From assembly GCF_900111745.1 (NCBI RefSeq), contig NZ_FOIJ01000016.1, positions 1 through 64,000 of the forward strand: 64,000 bases of DNA, written 5' to 3'. The position numbers and the translations under genes are program-made. A model generated the notes under the pieces. The model worked only from the letters and a program-made list of their open reading frames with translations, had not been told where the DNA came from and made no database searches. Each line of letters begins with the position of its first letter. Position 1 is the first letter of the stretch. The DNA is from Stigmatella erecta (GTDB lineage Bacteria; Myxococcota; Myxococcia; Myxococcales; Myxococcaceae). Shown piece by piece: positions 53,467 to 61,028 of the stretch.

Positions 53467-54960
53467 ATGGTCCCCTCTGTCCTGTTGCTGCTGGCGCTGT
53501 CCCAGACGCCCGCCTCGCCCCCGCCTCCCGCCGCCCCGCCCTCCCCTGCCACGCAGGAGGCGGTGCGCGATGCCAGCCGCCGGGGCGCCGCCGTGATGCA
53601 CCAGCTGGCCGTGGAGCTCGCCGCCGAGGCGCGCGCGAGCCTGATGCAGGAGCACGGCCGCTCGGCGGATGAGCACTTCGCCCGGGGCGTCGAGGCCCTG
53701 AAGGCGCGCGATGCGGCGGCGGCCATCGACGAGCTGTCCCAGTGCGTGGCGCTGCGGCCCACGAGCGTGGAGTGCCGCTGGGAGCTGGGCTGGGCCTACT
53801 CCCTGGCGAACCGGTGGACCGAGGCGCTCGCGGAGTGGACGGAGGTGGGCAAGCTCAAGCCGGACCAGCCCGACTTGCAGGACGTGCTCGCCCAGGCCCG
53901 GGCCCAGGTGGCGCTCCAGGAGCGGCTGTCGAGGCCGCCGGACACCACCCCGCGGCCCCCGCCCCCCGCGGATGCCCGGCTGCGCCTGCGCGCCGTGGGG
54001 GACGTGATGCTGGGCACCACGGTGCCCGAGGGCTACCTGCCCCCCGAGGGCCCCGCGAGCGTCATCAGCGGGGTGAAGGGGCTCCTGGAGGACGCGGACC
54101 TGACGTTCGTGAACCTGGAGGGGCCGCTGTGCGACGGGGGCAAGACGAACAAGTGCCGCTCGGATCGCAACTGCTACGCGTTCCGCTCGCCCACGGAGTA
54201 CGGGCAGACGCTCCGGGAGGCCGGGGTGGACGTGGCCTCCACGGCGAACAACCACGCGGGGGATTTCGGAGAGGAGTGCCGCCGGCAGACGGAAGCCACG
54301 CTGGACGCGCTGGGCATCGCCTGGAGTGGGCCGCCGGGGACGGTGGCCACGGTGGACCGCAACGGTTTGCGGATTGGACTGGTGGCGTTCCACTCCTCGC
54401 CCACGGGCAATCATCTCAACAACTTGCCCACAGCCACGGCGCTGGTGCAGTCGGTGGCGGCGGCGCACGACCTGGTCATCATCTCGTTCCACGGAGGGGC
54501 CGAGGGCGGCAAGGCGCTGCACGTGCCGCACGGGAAGGAGAAGTTCATGGGCGAGGACCGGGGCGACCTGCGCACCTTCACCCGGGCGATGGTGGACGCG
54601 GGGGCGCACCTGGTGCTGGGCCACGGGCCGCACGTGGCGCGGGCGATGGAGTTCTACAAGGGCCGGCTCATCGCGTACTCGATGGGGAACTTCGCCACCT
54701 ACGGGCGCTTCAACCTCCAGGGCCCGCAGGGGCTGGGCATGGTGCTGGAGGTGGAGCTGGACCGGGAGGGGCGCTTCCTCTCGGGAAAAATCCTCCCCAC
54801 GCGCCAGGTGGGCGAGGGCCTGGCGGTGCCGGATCCGAAGGGCGCCGTGTTGAAGCTGGTGCGCAAGCTGACCGCGGAGGACTTCCCGGACTCAGGGGTG
54901 CGCATCGAGGAGGATGGCACGGTGTCGCCGCGTGAGAAGGCGCGGGCGTCCGTCCCCTGA
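53467..54960 (+). CDS. CapA-like (PGA_cap) metallophosphatase-fold protein with TPR-like N-terminus
   Basis: ATG 53467 gives a short hydrophobic start (MVPSVLLLLALSQ), then a Pro-rich and a TPR-like region (RGVEALKARDAAAAIDELSQ, CRWELGWAYSLANRWTEALA). From ~175 the CapA domain has LRAVGDVMLGTTVPEG, FVNLEGPLCDGG, ASTANNHAGDFGEECRRQ, IISFHGGAEGGKALHV and LVLGHGPHVARAMEFYKGRL, matching the family's metal-binding and catalytic motifs. It may act on capsule or cell-wall polymers. The last ~25 codons lie in the first copy of a 47-bp repeat, next to an inserted gene. Confidence 0.85.
   Translation: MVPSVLLLLALSQTPASPPPPAAPPSPATQEAVRDASRRGAAVMHQLAVELAAEARASLMQEHGRSADEHFARGVEALKARDAAAAIDELSQCVALRPTSVECRWELGWAYSLANRWTEALAEWTEVGKLKPDQPDLQDVLAQARAQVALQERLSRPPDTTPRPPPPADARLRLRAVGDVMLGTTVPEGYLPPEGPASVISGVKGLLEDADLTFVNLEGPLCDGGKTNKCRSDRNCYAFRSPTEYGQTLREAGVDVASTANNHAGDFGEECRRQTEATLDALGIAWSGPPGTVATVDRNGLRIGLVAFHSSPTGNHLNNLPTATALVQSVAAAHDLVIISFHGGAEGGKALHVPHGKEKFMGEDRGDLRTFTRAMVDAGAHLVLGHGPHVARAMEFYKGRLIAYSMGNFATYGRFNLQGPQGLGMVLEVELDREGRFLSGKILPTRQVGEGLAVPDPKGAVLKLVRKLTAEDFPDSGVRIEEDGTVSPREKARASVP
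54886..54932 (+). repeat. 47-bp direct repeat, copy 1 (inside the end of the CapA-like gene)
   Basis: This stretch encodes PDSGVRIEEDGTVSPR at the end of the CapA-like protein. It recurs at 55420-55466 with four mismatches, in the same orientation. The gene at 54992-55414 lies between the two copies. Confidence 0.85.
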
Positions 54961-54991
54961 GCGTGTTTGCATAGGACCCCGAGGACACACC

Positions 54992-55414
54992 ATGGCCAAG
55001 AAGGCGCAGATCAAGACGCAGAAGACGAAAGTCTCGGTCGCCGAGTTCATCGCAGGCGTGGAGGATGAGCAGAAGCGCGCGGACGCCAAGGCGATCGACA
55101 AGATGCTGCGCGAGATCACCGGCGAAAAGCCCGCCATGTGGGGGCCGTCGATCATCGGCTATGGTAAGTACAAAAATAGCAATACCTTGGGCGAAGCGGA
55201 TTGGCCGAAGATCGGTTTCTCGCCGCGCAAGGGCAACACCGTGCTCTACATGATGCCGGATTTTCTGGCGTCTGATCCGCTGATGAAGAAGCTCGGCAAG
55301 TGCAAGCTCGGCAAGAGCTGCCTCTACATCAACAAGCTCGCCGACGTGGACCCGAAAGTGCTGCGCGAACTGGCGGCGCGCTCCTGGGAGGCGATGACGC
55401 AGAAGTACGGCTAG
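54992..55414 (+). CDS. DUF1801 family protein, apparently inserted
   Basis: ATG 54992 (MAKKAQIKTQKTKVSVAEFI) gives 140 residues, with DEQKRADAKAIDKMLREITG, AMWGPSIIGYGKYKN and the C-terminal DPKVLRELAARSWEAM, all DUF1801 features (YdhG-like, function unknown). Codon use differs from the neighbours: it uses AAA, AAT, ATA and TTG more (AAAAATAGCAATACCTTGGG), indicating foreign origin. It sits between two copies of a 47-bp repeat derived from the CapA-like gene's 3' end. Confidence 0.85.
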   Translation: MAKKAQIKTQKTKVSVAEFIAGVEDEQKRADAKAIDKMLREITGEKPAMWGPSIIGYGKYKNSNTLGEADWPKIGFSPRKGNTVLYMMPDFLASDPLMKKLGKCKLGKSCLYINKLADVDPKVLRELAARSWEAMTQKYG

Positions 55415-55419
55415 ACAAG

Positions 55420-55466
55420 CCGGACTCCAGGGCGCGCATCGAGGAGGATGGCACGGTGGCGCCGCG
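55420..55466 (+). repeat. 47-bp direct repeat, copy 2 (relic of the CapA-like gene end)
   Basis: Same sequence as 54886-54932 except for four mismatches. Translated in the matching frame it reads PDSRARIEEDGTVAPR, followed by different residues and a stop further on. It has no start of its own and is a relic left by the insertion or duplication. Confidence 0.85.
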
Positions 55467-55492
55467 CCGCAGCCTCTCAAGGGGACTGAACG

Positions 55493-55792
55493 CTAGCAAT
55501 CATCCCATTGGGCGCTCACGTAACCCATGTTGTGATTGGAGCACCAGAACTTGCTGTAGTTCGCGCAGTTGCCGTACGTGATTTTCTTGAACGGGCCATG
55601 CCACTTCTGGTCGGAGCACTTGGCGTAGCAGCATGCGGCTTCGGCCGTCACCGGATCAGGCTCCTCCAGGGACTGTTGCGGCTCCTGCATGTCCAGGGGC
55701 TCCGGTTCCATGCCGCCGCAGCCAGCTACCAGAAGCGTACCCAGCAACACCAGACCGAAACCCTTGAATGCATTGTTCATGATGGATTCCAT
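55493..55792 (-). CDS. Small Cys-rich lipoprotein, paralogue of the 55796-56146 product
   Basis: ATG 55792 (MESIMNNAFKGFGLVLLG) or ATG 55780. The lipoprotein signal ends at LLVAGC. A Glu/Pro-rich linker leads to a C-terminal domain with CCYAKCSDQKWHGPFKKI, NCANYSKFWCSNHN and a final WDDC. The upstream gene encodes the same pattern (CCHVKCADGKWYGPFPSV, NCKAYGKYYCPAHK, WKGC). Seven conserved Cys, one near the end, suggest a disulfide-stabilised fold. The role is unknown; a secreted peptide or toxin-like module is possible. Confidence 0.75.
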   Translation of the reverse strand: MESIMNNAFKGFGLVLLGTLLVAGCGGMEPEPLDMQEPQQSLEEPDPVTAEAACCYAKCSDQKWHGPFKKITYGNCANYSKFWCSNHNMGYVSAQWDDC

Positions 55793-55795
55793 GGA

Positions 55796-56146
55796 CTAAC
55801 ACCCCTTCCAACCGTGGCTCGCGTAATTTCCGTGTTTGTGAGCGGGGCAATAGTATTTGCCATACGCTTTGCAGTTATCGAACTTGACGCTGGGGAACGG
55901 TCCGTACCACTTCCCGTCCGCGCATTTGACGTGGCAACACGCCATGAGCCCCTCCACCTCGTCCGGACTGGGTTCTTCGGATTGCTGAGCGGGCTCCTCC
56001 GGCGGGATGGAGGCAGAAGGCTCCTCGCCTTCGGCGGTGCTGGCGAAGGAGGCCTCTTCCATCTGCTGGGGCCCGTAATTGCCACAGCCCATGGCAAGGA
56101 CCCCGCCCATCATCAATAGACACGTGATACCCAGCCTCGTCTTCAT
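55796..56146 (-). CDS. Small Cys-rich lipoprotein, paralogue of the 55493-55792 product
   Basis: ATG 56146 (MKTRLGITCLLMMGGVLAMG) gives a lipoprotein signal ending at LAMGC, a Glu/Ser/Pro-rich linker (EEPSASIPPEEPAQQSEEPS) and a Cys-rich C-terminal domain shared with the downstream gene (GPF, NC-x2-Y-x-K-x2-C-x2-H, and final W-x2-C). The genes are 3 bp apart and co-transcribed. A recent duplication is likely given the shared domain; the linkers have diverged. Confidence 0.75.
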   Translation of the reverse strand: MKTRLGITCLLMMGGVLAMGCGNYGPQQMEEASFASTAEGEEPSASIPPEEPAQQSEEPSPDEVEGLMACCHVKCADGKWYGPFPSVKFDNCKAYGKYYCPAHKHGNYASHGWKGC

Positions 56147-56294
56147 GGCTTATTCCCCCGGTGAGCCGCCGAGATCGGCCTGGCGTTCACGGGCGGGAGA
56201 TGACTCGATTCGGCCACCCGGCACAAACGGCCTTCAGTCGTGGCAGCGTGTTGGAAGCGCTACACATCAGACAAGGTTTTGCCCCAGGACAGCC

Positions 56295-56888
56295 TCATGG
56301 CTGTTCAGAATTCCCAGAGGGGACCGGGGCGAGAACAGGGTAATAACAAACACCCCGCCACTCGTAGTTTCGGTCTCCGCACGGTGGCGTCGCCTCGCGG
56401 GGCAGGCCCCAGCACCCGCCGTTGATTTCGATCTCACGCTTCCGGCAGGGCGGCTTGGCCTGGCCGGGCAGGGGTTTCTTCGGAACGTCGAGACCGATGC
56501 GATCCAGACCAGACGTGGGGGCTTGGGCGGACTCGCTGACCGGCAGAGCGTCCTGCGCGAGCCCTGTGGTCTCGGTGGGGCCTCCGGCGAGCCGGGCGGG
56601 ATGGCACCACAGGGTCCAGGCGCCAGGAAGGAGCAGGGAGGCGGCGAGCCCAGCCGCTGCTGCCAGCCAGAGGCCCGTTAGGCGGGAGACACCGGTGGAG
56701 GCGGGGTGGCGGGTGATGGGCTGATCCGCCTGCGGTCCAGCGGCGGCTGCCGCCTGTTCGAGCGCTCGTGCCACCATCGAGGCGCTGACCCGGGCCGAGG
56801 GCTTCTTCGAGAGCATCTGCCGGAGGAGCTTCGCCAAGAACAGTTCCCAGATGTGAGGATGCAGTGGCACCGGGATACTCTATGCGAC
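56295..56888 (-). pseudogene. C-terminal relic of a Ser/Thr kinase
   Basis: On the reverse strand, LRQMLSKKPSARVSASMVAR and ALEQAAAAAGPQADQPI match the end of a kinase domain. A membrane span (LTGLWLAAAAGLAASLLLPG) and an extracellular tail follow, with KPPCRKREIEINGGCWG and PPCGDRNYEWRGVCYYPVLA, a tail common to myxobacterial kinases. The catalytic lobe (Lys, HRD, DFG) is absent and the frame begins abruptly at about 56870. It is therefore a 5'-truncated relic, even though the remaining frame is open for 191 codons. Confidence 0.7.
56840..56888 (+). repeat. 49-bp direct repeat, copy 1 (at the broken end of the kinase relic)
   Basis: Matches 58289-58337 with five mismatches. It includes GCAGTGGCACCGGGA. 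In both places it is the upstream edge of a kinase tail on the reverse strand. Confidence 0.75.
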
Positions 56889-56975
56889 GGCGGCCTGTGC
56901 CAATGGTGAGGCACGCCGTGGACGTTGGAAGGGGCTCCTTGCTAGCGTCAGCCGAATTTTCAGGGAGATGGACGC

Positions 56976-57188
56976 ATGCGATGGCTTCGCACGGGAACCG
57001 GCGCACTGGCTCTCATGGTGCTGACAGGCTGCCCGTCTGAATTTGGCAAGGAGGGCCGTGTCTCCAAGGCTGTCCGCCGGGACTCTTTGGAGATCGTCCG
57101 CAAGTACTGCTCAGAGAAGGATTACAAGACCTTCTGTGAGGGCGGCAGGGAACACACGCCCGAGTGCATCGACAAGTGCGGTCAATAA
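56976..57188 (+). CDS. Small Cys-rich lipoprotein
   Basis: ATG 56976 behind CAGGGAG gives MRWLRTGTGALALMVLTGC, a lipoprotein signal, and 70 residues in total. The mature part has four Cys (KYCSEKDYKTFCEGG, ECIDKCGQ). No family is recognised. It overlaps the next gene's start and is probably co-transcribed with it. Confidence 0.65.
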   Translation: MRWLRTGTGALALMVLTGCPSEFGKEGRVSKAVRRDSLEIVRKYCSEKDYKTFCEGGREHTPECIDKCGQ

Positions 57189-58066
57189 GCTGGCACACCC
57201 TCTGTGGCGTCCTCGTGGGCGTCCTTTTGCCGATCCCCTTGGTCCTGTTGCTGGGCGTCCTGCAATGTCCCGAAGTGAACCACCCCACCTCCGGAAATAA
57301 GCCCATCAGCCCGGTGCTCTCCTCCCAAGAGCGCATGCGGTTGACGACCTACGGCCGCCTCTGCGGGACCAGCTCCGAGTGCGACCCCCCTCTCGGTTGT
57401 TTCCTCGAAGTCCGCGCCTACCGGCAGTACTGCACGGACAGCCGGTGCATCACGGACTCACAGTGCCCGGAAGGCCAGGTCTGCCAAGGCCTTGCCACGG
57501 CGGGCGATGGGCCGCTGGTGCGCTTCTGCGTCCCCATCGGCGTGCGCCAAGAAGGCGAGAGTTGCCTGGAACTGCCCCGGGAAAAGGAGGCCGCGTGCGC
57601 GCGCGGACTGGTGTGCGGTGGCCGTGACGGTTGGTGCGCGCGTCCGTGCCACAAGGACGCTCCAGCGGATTGCCCCACCGGCTTCTTTTGCGCGGATACC
57701 TCTCCCCAACCGGTGTGCTTGCCCAACTGCGGGGTGCAAGGGTGCCCCTTGGGCGAGGACTGCATCCGGTTCGATGAGGGAACCTCGGTATGCGCGCGAG
57801 TGTATGGGGCGCAATGTCAGCAATCGCCCTGTCCGGAAGGCCGCAAGTGCGAAGTGCGCATCGAGCCCACGCTTCCAGGAAAAGTGTGGATGGAGTGCGT
57901 TGAGCGATGCGGTGAGGGATTCGCCCCCTGTCAGGAGGGGAAGATTTGCGACGGCTGGCAATGCAAACCCTCTTGCAATCCCCAGGACCCTGACCCCTGC
58001 GGTGACGGTTATCGTTGCAGAAAGCGCAGACCCGACAGTCTCTATGCGTGCCAGCCAAACGGGTAG
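57164..58066 (+). CDS. Secreted Cys-rich protein
   Basis: GTG 57164 or GTG 57176; both overlap the end of the previous gene. A signal segment (LCGVLVGVLLPIPLVLLLGV) is followed by about 240 residues with over 30 Cys (LCGTSSECDPPLGCF, CITDSQCPEGQVCQG, CVERCGEGFAPCQEGKICDG). The pattern is of small disulfide-bonded modules as in many myxobacterial surface proteins. No catalytic motif. It lies between two kinase relics. Confidence 0.75.
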   Translation: MHRQVRSISWHTLCGVLVGVLLPIPLVLLLGVLQCPEVNHPTSGNKPISPVLSSQERMRLTTYGRLCGTSSECDPPLGCFLEVRAYRQYCTDSRCITDSQCPEGQVCQGLATAGDGPLVRFCVPIGVRQEGESCLELPREKEAACARGLVCGGRDGWCARPCHKDAPADCPTGFFCADTSPQPVCLPNCGVQGCPLGEDCIRFDEGTSVCARVYGAQCQQSPCPEGRKCEVRIEPTLPGKVWMECVERCGEGFAPCQEGKICDGWQCKPSCNPQDPDPCGDGYRCRKRRPDSLYACQPNG

Positions 58067-58224
58067 CGCATGGCGTCTTTTCACGGACACGAAACCCTCA
58101 TTTATTTCCCCGGTGGCCTTGTTTCACCCTGCTGGAGCCCTTCCTTCGGGCTCTTGCGTTGCGCGGCGTGAAATCCCATCCAGCACCGGTCCGGGCATTG
58201 ACCTACCACGCGCCCACCTTCTCC

Positions 58225-58337
58225 AGTCCAGCGGATGCCGTCGCCTGTTCGAGCGCCTGGGCCACCTGCGTTCCCGGCGCAAGGCAGGACAGTTCCCAGG
58301 CGTGAGGGTGCAGTGGCACCGGGACACTCTATGTGAC
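58225..58337 (-). pseudogene. Second, shorter kinase-tail relic
   Basis: On the reverse strand, ALEQATASAGLE (compare ALEQAAAAAGPQ of the relic at 56295) is followed soon by a stop. The flanking repeat (58289-58337) matches the broken end of the first relic, but a stretch of about 40 bp between the two conserved blocks is missing. Nothing here can encode a working product. With 56295-56888 it brackets two Cys-rich protein genes. Confidence 0.55.
58289..58337 (+). repeat. 49-bp direct repeat, copy 2
   Basis: Same sequence as 56840-56888 with five mismatches and the same orientation. It lies at the upstream edge of the second kinase-tail relic. Confidence 0.75.
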
Positions 58338-58371
58338 CCGCGTGAAGCAATCGCTGGAAGAGTTGGACGTC

Positions 58372-58941
58372 TCAAAAGACGCCGAGCTTCTTCTTGAGCA
58401 GCGCAGCTGAAACAGCCAATCCATTGAGAGAGAGCCGGTCCAACACCTCCAAGAGGGTTTTGGGAGGATTCTTCAAGCTGGCGGTCTGTTCCCTGACAAC
58501 CCTCGTGACGTGGGCTGCATCCCAGCTGATGAGGCCTTGCACGAAATCGTCGGGATGTTGTGCCTCGATGCCGTAGCGTTCGAGGGCGGACCTGGGAAAG
58601 TCCTTGAGGTTGAAGGTGACGATGCGCTGGGCGCCACAGCGAATGGCGGCTGCGACGACGTGGCGGTCGTCCGGATCGGGCATCCCGGTGATTCCATCAA
58701 TGAGTTCTTCGTGGCCCGTCACCTCGACATCGAGAATGGCCTGCTCCAAGAGTTGACGGCTCTTGGCGAGGCGCTCGGCGGTCAGGTCCCTCCGCTGTCG
58801 CAGAATGCTGCGGAAGCATTCATCCAGAATCTGCCGTGACCATTTCGCTTGGTAGAGCTGGGTGCGCCCCAGTCTGACGAGAAGGTCTCGAAGGGGCGCT
58901 GGATGGAGGACACACGCATCGTAGACCACGGCCAGGGGCAC
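58372..58941 (-). CDS. PIN-domain toxin
   Basis: GTG 58941, behind GGAGGG, gives (M)PLAVVYDACVLHPAPLRDLL, 189 residues; the longer frame upstream is not coding. The first Asp in VVYDACVL, the QILDECFRSIL helix, PDPDDRHVVAAAIRCGAQ with two acidic residues, and VTFNLKDFP are the PIN-domain signatures. Members act as RNases, with a partner antitoxin nearby. Here the partner lies on the opposite strand at 59151, instead of upstream in one operon. Confidence 0.88.
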   Translation of the reverse strand: MPLAVVYDACVLHPAPLRDLLVRLGRTQLYQAKWSRQILDECFRSILRQRRDLTAERLAKSRQLLEQAILDVEVTGHEELIDGITGMPDPDDRHVVAAAIRCGAQRIVTFNLKDFPRSALERYGIEAQHPDDFVQGLISWDAAHVTRVVREQTASLKNPPKTLLEVLDRLSLNGLAVSAALLKKKLGVF

Positions 58942-59150
58942 CCAGACCCTCCTACCCGGCAGGAAGCAAGGACTTCTTCCTACCCATCGGGTCGTGCGTT
59001 GGCAATGCCTGAATCCGAAGCACGCCTGCCCGCTCTTCGAACAACCTGCGTACAGGAGCGTACCTTGCGCCACGGTTCGAGATTGCCTACATCTGTTTCG
59101 GATATTTCGAATACGCCGGGAGGTCCGCCGGCCGTTCGTGGAGCAACGCG

Positions 59151-59618
59151 ATGGGGACGACACGGAACCAGGGGGAGGCCACGCCTCCCAGCGAGCGTGA
59201 GGTCCGGGAGGCAGCACATGCTGTCCGGGTGCTGGCGCCGTTGCTCACGCCCTCCAGCTCCCGCGTCTTCCTGCGGCCCGAGGGAGGCACGGAAGGGCAG
59301 GAACCTGTCTCCGTTCCCCGGGCCGTGTTCGAACGCTTGCTCGAGCTTCTGGAGCACACCGCCCGGGGCCAGGCGGTCACGGTGGTGCCCCTCAACGCGG
59401 AGTTGACGACGCAGGAGGCTGCCCAGCTCTTGAACGTGTCGCGCCCCTACCTGGTGGGGCTCCTGGAGCAGGGGAAGGTTCCGTTCCACAAGGTGGGAAC
59501 GCACCGGCGTGTCCGCTTCGAGGATCTCCTCGCTTACAAACGCGAGACGGAGGCGCGCCAAGAGCAGGCGCTGGACGAACTGGCCGCCGAGGCCCAGAAG
59601 CTCGGACTCGGTTACTAG
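59151..59618 (+). CDS. HTH (excisionase-type) antitoxin of the PIN module
   Basis: ATG 59151 gives MGTTRNQGEATPPSEREVRE, 155 residues. The C-terminal half has NAELTTQEAAQLLNVSRPYL, VGLLEQGKVPFHKVGTHRRV and RFEDLLAYKRETEARQEQAL, the HTH_17-type domain of antitoxins partnered with PIN toxins. It ends AAEAQKLGLGY. In most relatives the antitoxin precedes and overlaps the toxin; here they are divergent and 209 bp apart. The intergenic stretch is the probable control region. Confidence 0.85.
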   Translation: MGTTRNQGEATPPSEREVREAAHAVRVLAPLLTPSSSRVFLRPEGGTEGQEPVSVPRAVFERLLELLEHTARGQAVTVVPLNAELTTQEAAQLLNVSRPYLVGLLEQGKVPFHKVGTHRRVRFEDLLAYKRETEARQEQALDELAAEAQKLGLGY

Positions 59619-59726
59619 CGCCTCGCTTCCGCGCGGCTTCCGTCGAGCAACCCCCTTGGTGCCCCAACAGTGGGACCCATGCCCACCGCGCGCGCGTCGG
59701 GACCCTGCGTTACAAGGGACGCTCCC

Positions 59727-60962
59727 GTGTCCACCCTCCGCCTGCCCCGCATCTCCTCGTTTCGCGCCTTCGAGCACCCGGGCTACTTCGCCGTCTGGGC
59801 CGGCTCCCTCGTGTCCAACGTCGGCACCTGGATGGAGACCGTGGCCCTCGGCGTCTACGTCACCGAGGTGACCGGCAAGGCCGAGTGGACCGGCGGCGTC
59901 GTCGCCCTCTCCTACCTGCCAGGCCTCGTGCTCTCTCCCCTCGGCGGGGCGCTCGCCGACCGCTTCGACCGGCGCACCTTCCTTGGCCTCGGAATCCTCC
60001 TCCAGGGGCTGCTCGCCGTCCTGCTCACGGTGCTGGCCTTCACCCATCAGCTCACCGTGCCCGCCGTGGCCGTCATCTCGTTCTTCAACGGCTGCATCAA
60101 CATGATGATGGGCCCGGCCTTCAACGCGCTGCTCGCCGAGCTCGTCCCCCCCGAGGACTTGCACAGCGCGATGAGCCTCAGCTCCGCCCAGTACAACCTC
60201 GGGCGCGTCATCGGTCCCATCCTCGCCGCCGCGGTGCTGGGCGCCGGCGGCATCGCCTGGGCGCTGCTCGTCAACGCCCTGTCCTTCCTGGCCGTCCCCG
60301 TGGCCCTGTCCCGCGTCCGCCCGCCCCCGCGCGCGTCCGCCCCCTCCACCACGGGCCTGTGGGCGGACATCACCCGGGGTGCCCATGTGGCCCGCGAGGA
60401 TCCCGGCATCCGCCTGATGCTGATGACCACCTTCGCCGTCGCCCTGCTCGTGGCCCCCTTCATCGGGCTCGTGCCCGTGTTCGCCATCCGCGTCTTCGGC
60501 CAGGGCGCCGGGGCCACCTCCCTGCTCGTCACCTGCCAGGGCGCCGGCGCGGTGACGGCCGCCGTGGCCGTGGGTGCGCTCCTGGATGCCTTCGGGCGCA
60601 AGCGCGTGCTCGCGGGCGTGCTGCTCGTGCTGGGCCCCGTGGCCACCCTGTACTGGCTCTCCCCCACGCTGCCGCTCGCCTCCCTGAGCATCTTCCTGCT
60701 CGGGGCCAGCTACCTCATGGCCCTCTCCGGCATTCACACCATCTGTCAGGTCCGCGCCCCCCCTGCCTTGCGCGCCCGCGTCAGCAGCCTCTACGGCATG
60801 GTGCTCAACGGCGGCTATGCCCTGGGCGTGTGGCTCCTGGGCGCCCTGGCGGACCGGCTCTCCGTGCGCTCCGTGACCGCCACGGCCAGCCTCCTGTTCC
60901 TGGTGCTGATGGTCTCCTTTCGCGTGCTGCGCCCGCGTGCCTTCGACGCCACCGAGGCCTGA
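59727..60962 (+). CDS. MFS exporter (EntS-like, MFS_3)
   Basis: GTG 59727, behind AAGGGA, gives (M)STLRLPRISSFRAFEHPGYF, 411 residues; ATG 59670 is an alternative. About 12 membrane segments. Motif A is seen as GGALADRFDRRTFLGLGILL, and a second at VGALLDAFGRKRVLAGVLLV. The sequence WAGSLVSNVGTWMETVALGV is typical of EntS-like exporters. It could export a siderophore, drug or metabolite. Confidence 0.88.
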   Translation: MSTLRLPRISSFRAFEHPGYFAVWAGSLVSNVGTWMETVALGVYVTEVTGKAEWTGGVVALSYLPGLVLSPLGGALADRFDRRTFLGLGILLQGLLAVLLTVLAFTHQLTVPAVAVISFFNGCINMMMGPAFNALLAELVPPEDLHSAMSLSSAQYNLGRVIGPILAAAVLGAGGIAWALLVNALSFLAVPVALSRVRPPPRASAPSTTGLWADITRGAHVAREDPGIRLMLMTTFAVALLVAPFIGLVPVFAIRVFGQGAGATSLLVTCQGAGAVTAAVAVGALLDAFGRKRVLAGVLLVLGPVATLYWLSPTLPLASLSIFLLGASYLMALSGIHTICQVRAPPALRARVSSLYGMVLNGGYALGVWLLGALADRLSVRSVTATASLLFLVLMVSFRVLRPRAFDATEA

Positions 60963-61028
60963 GCCCCGCCCGGAAAAAACCGGCCGTCCGGCTTGGCCGT
61001 CCGGCGCGCGGTCTGCTTAGAAGAGGGG

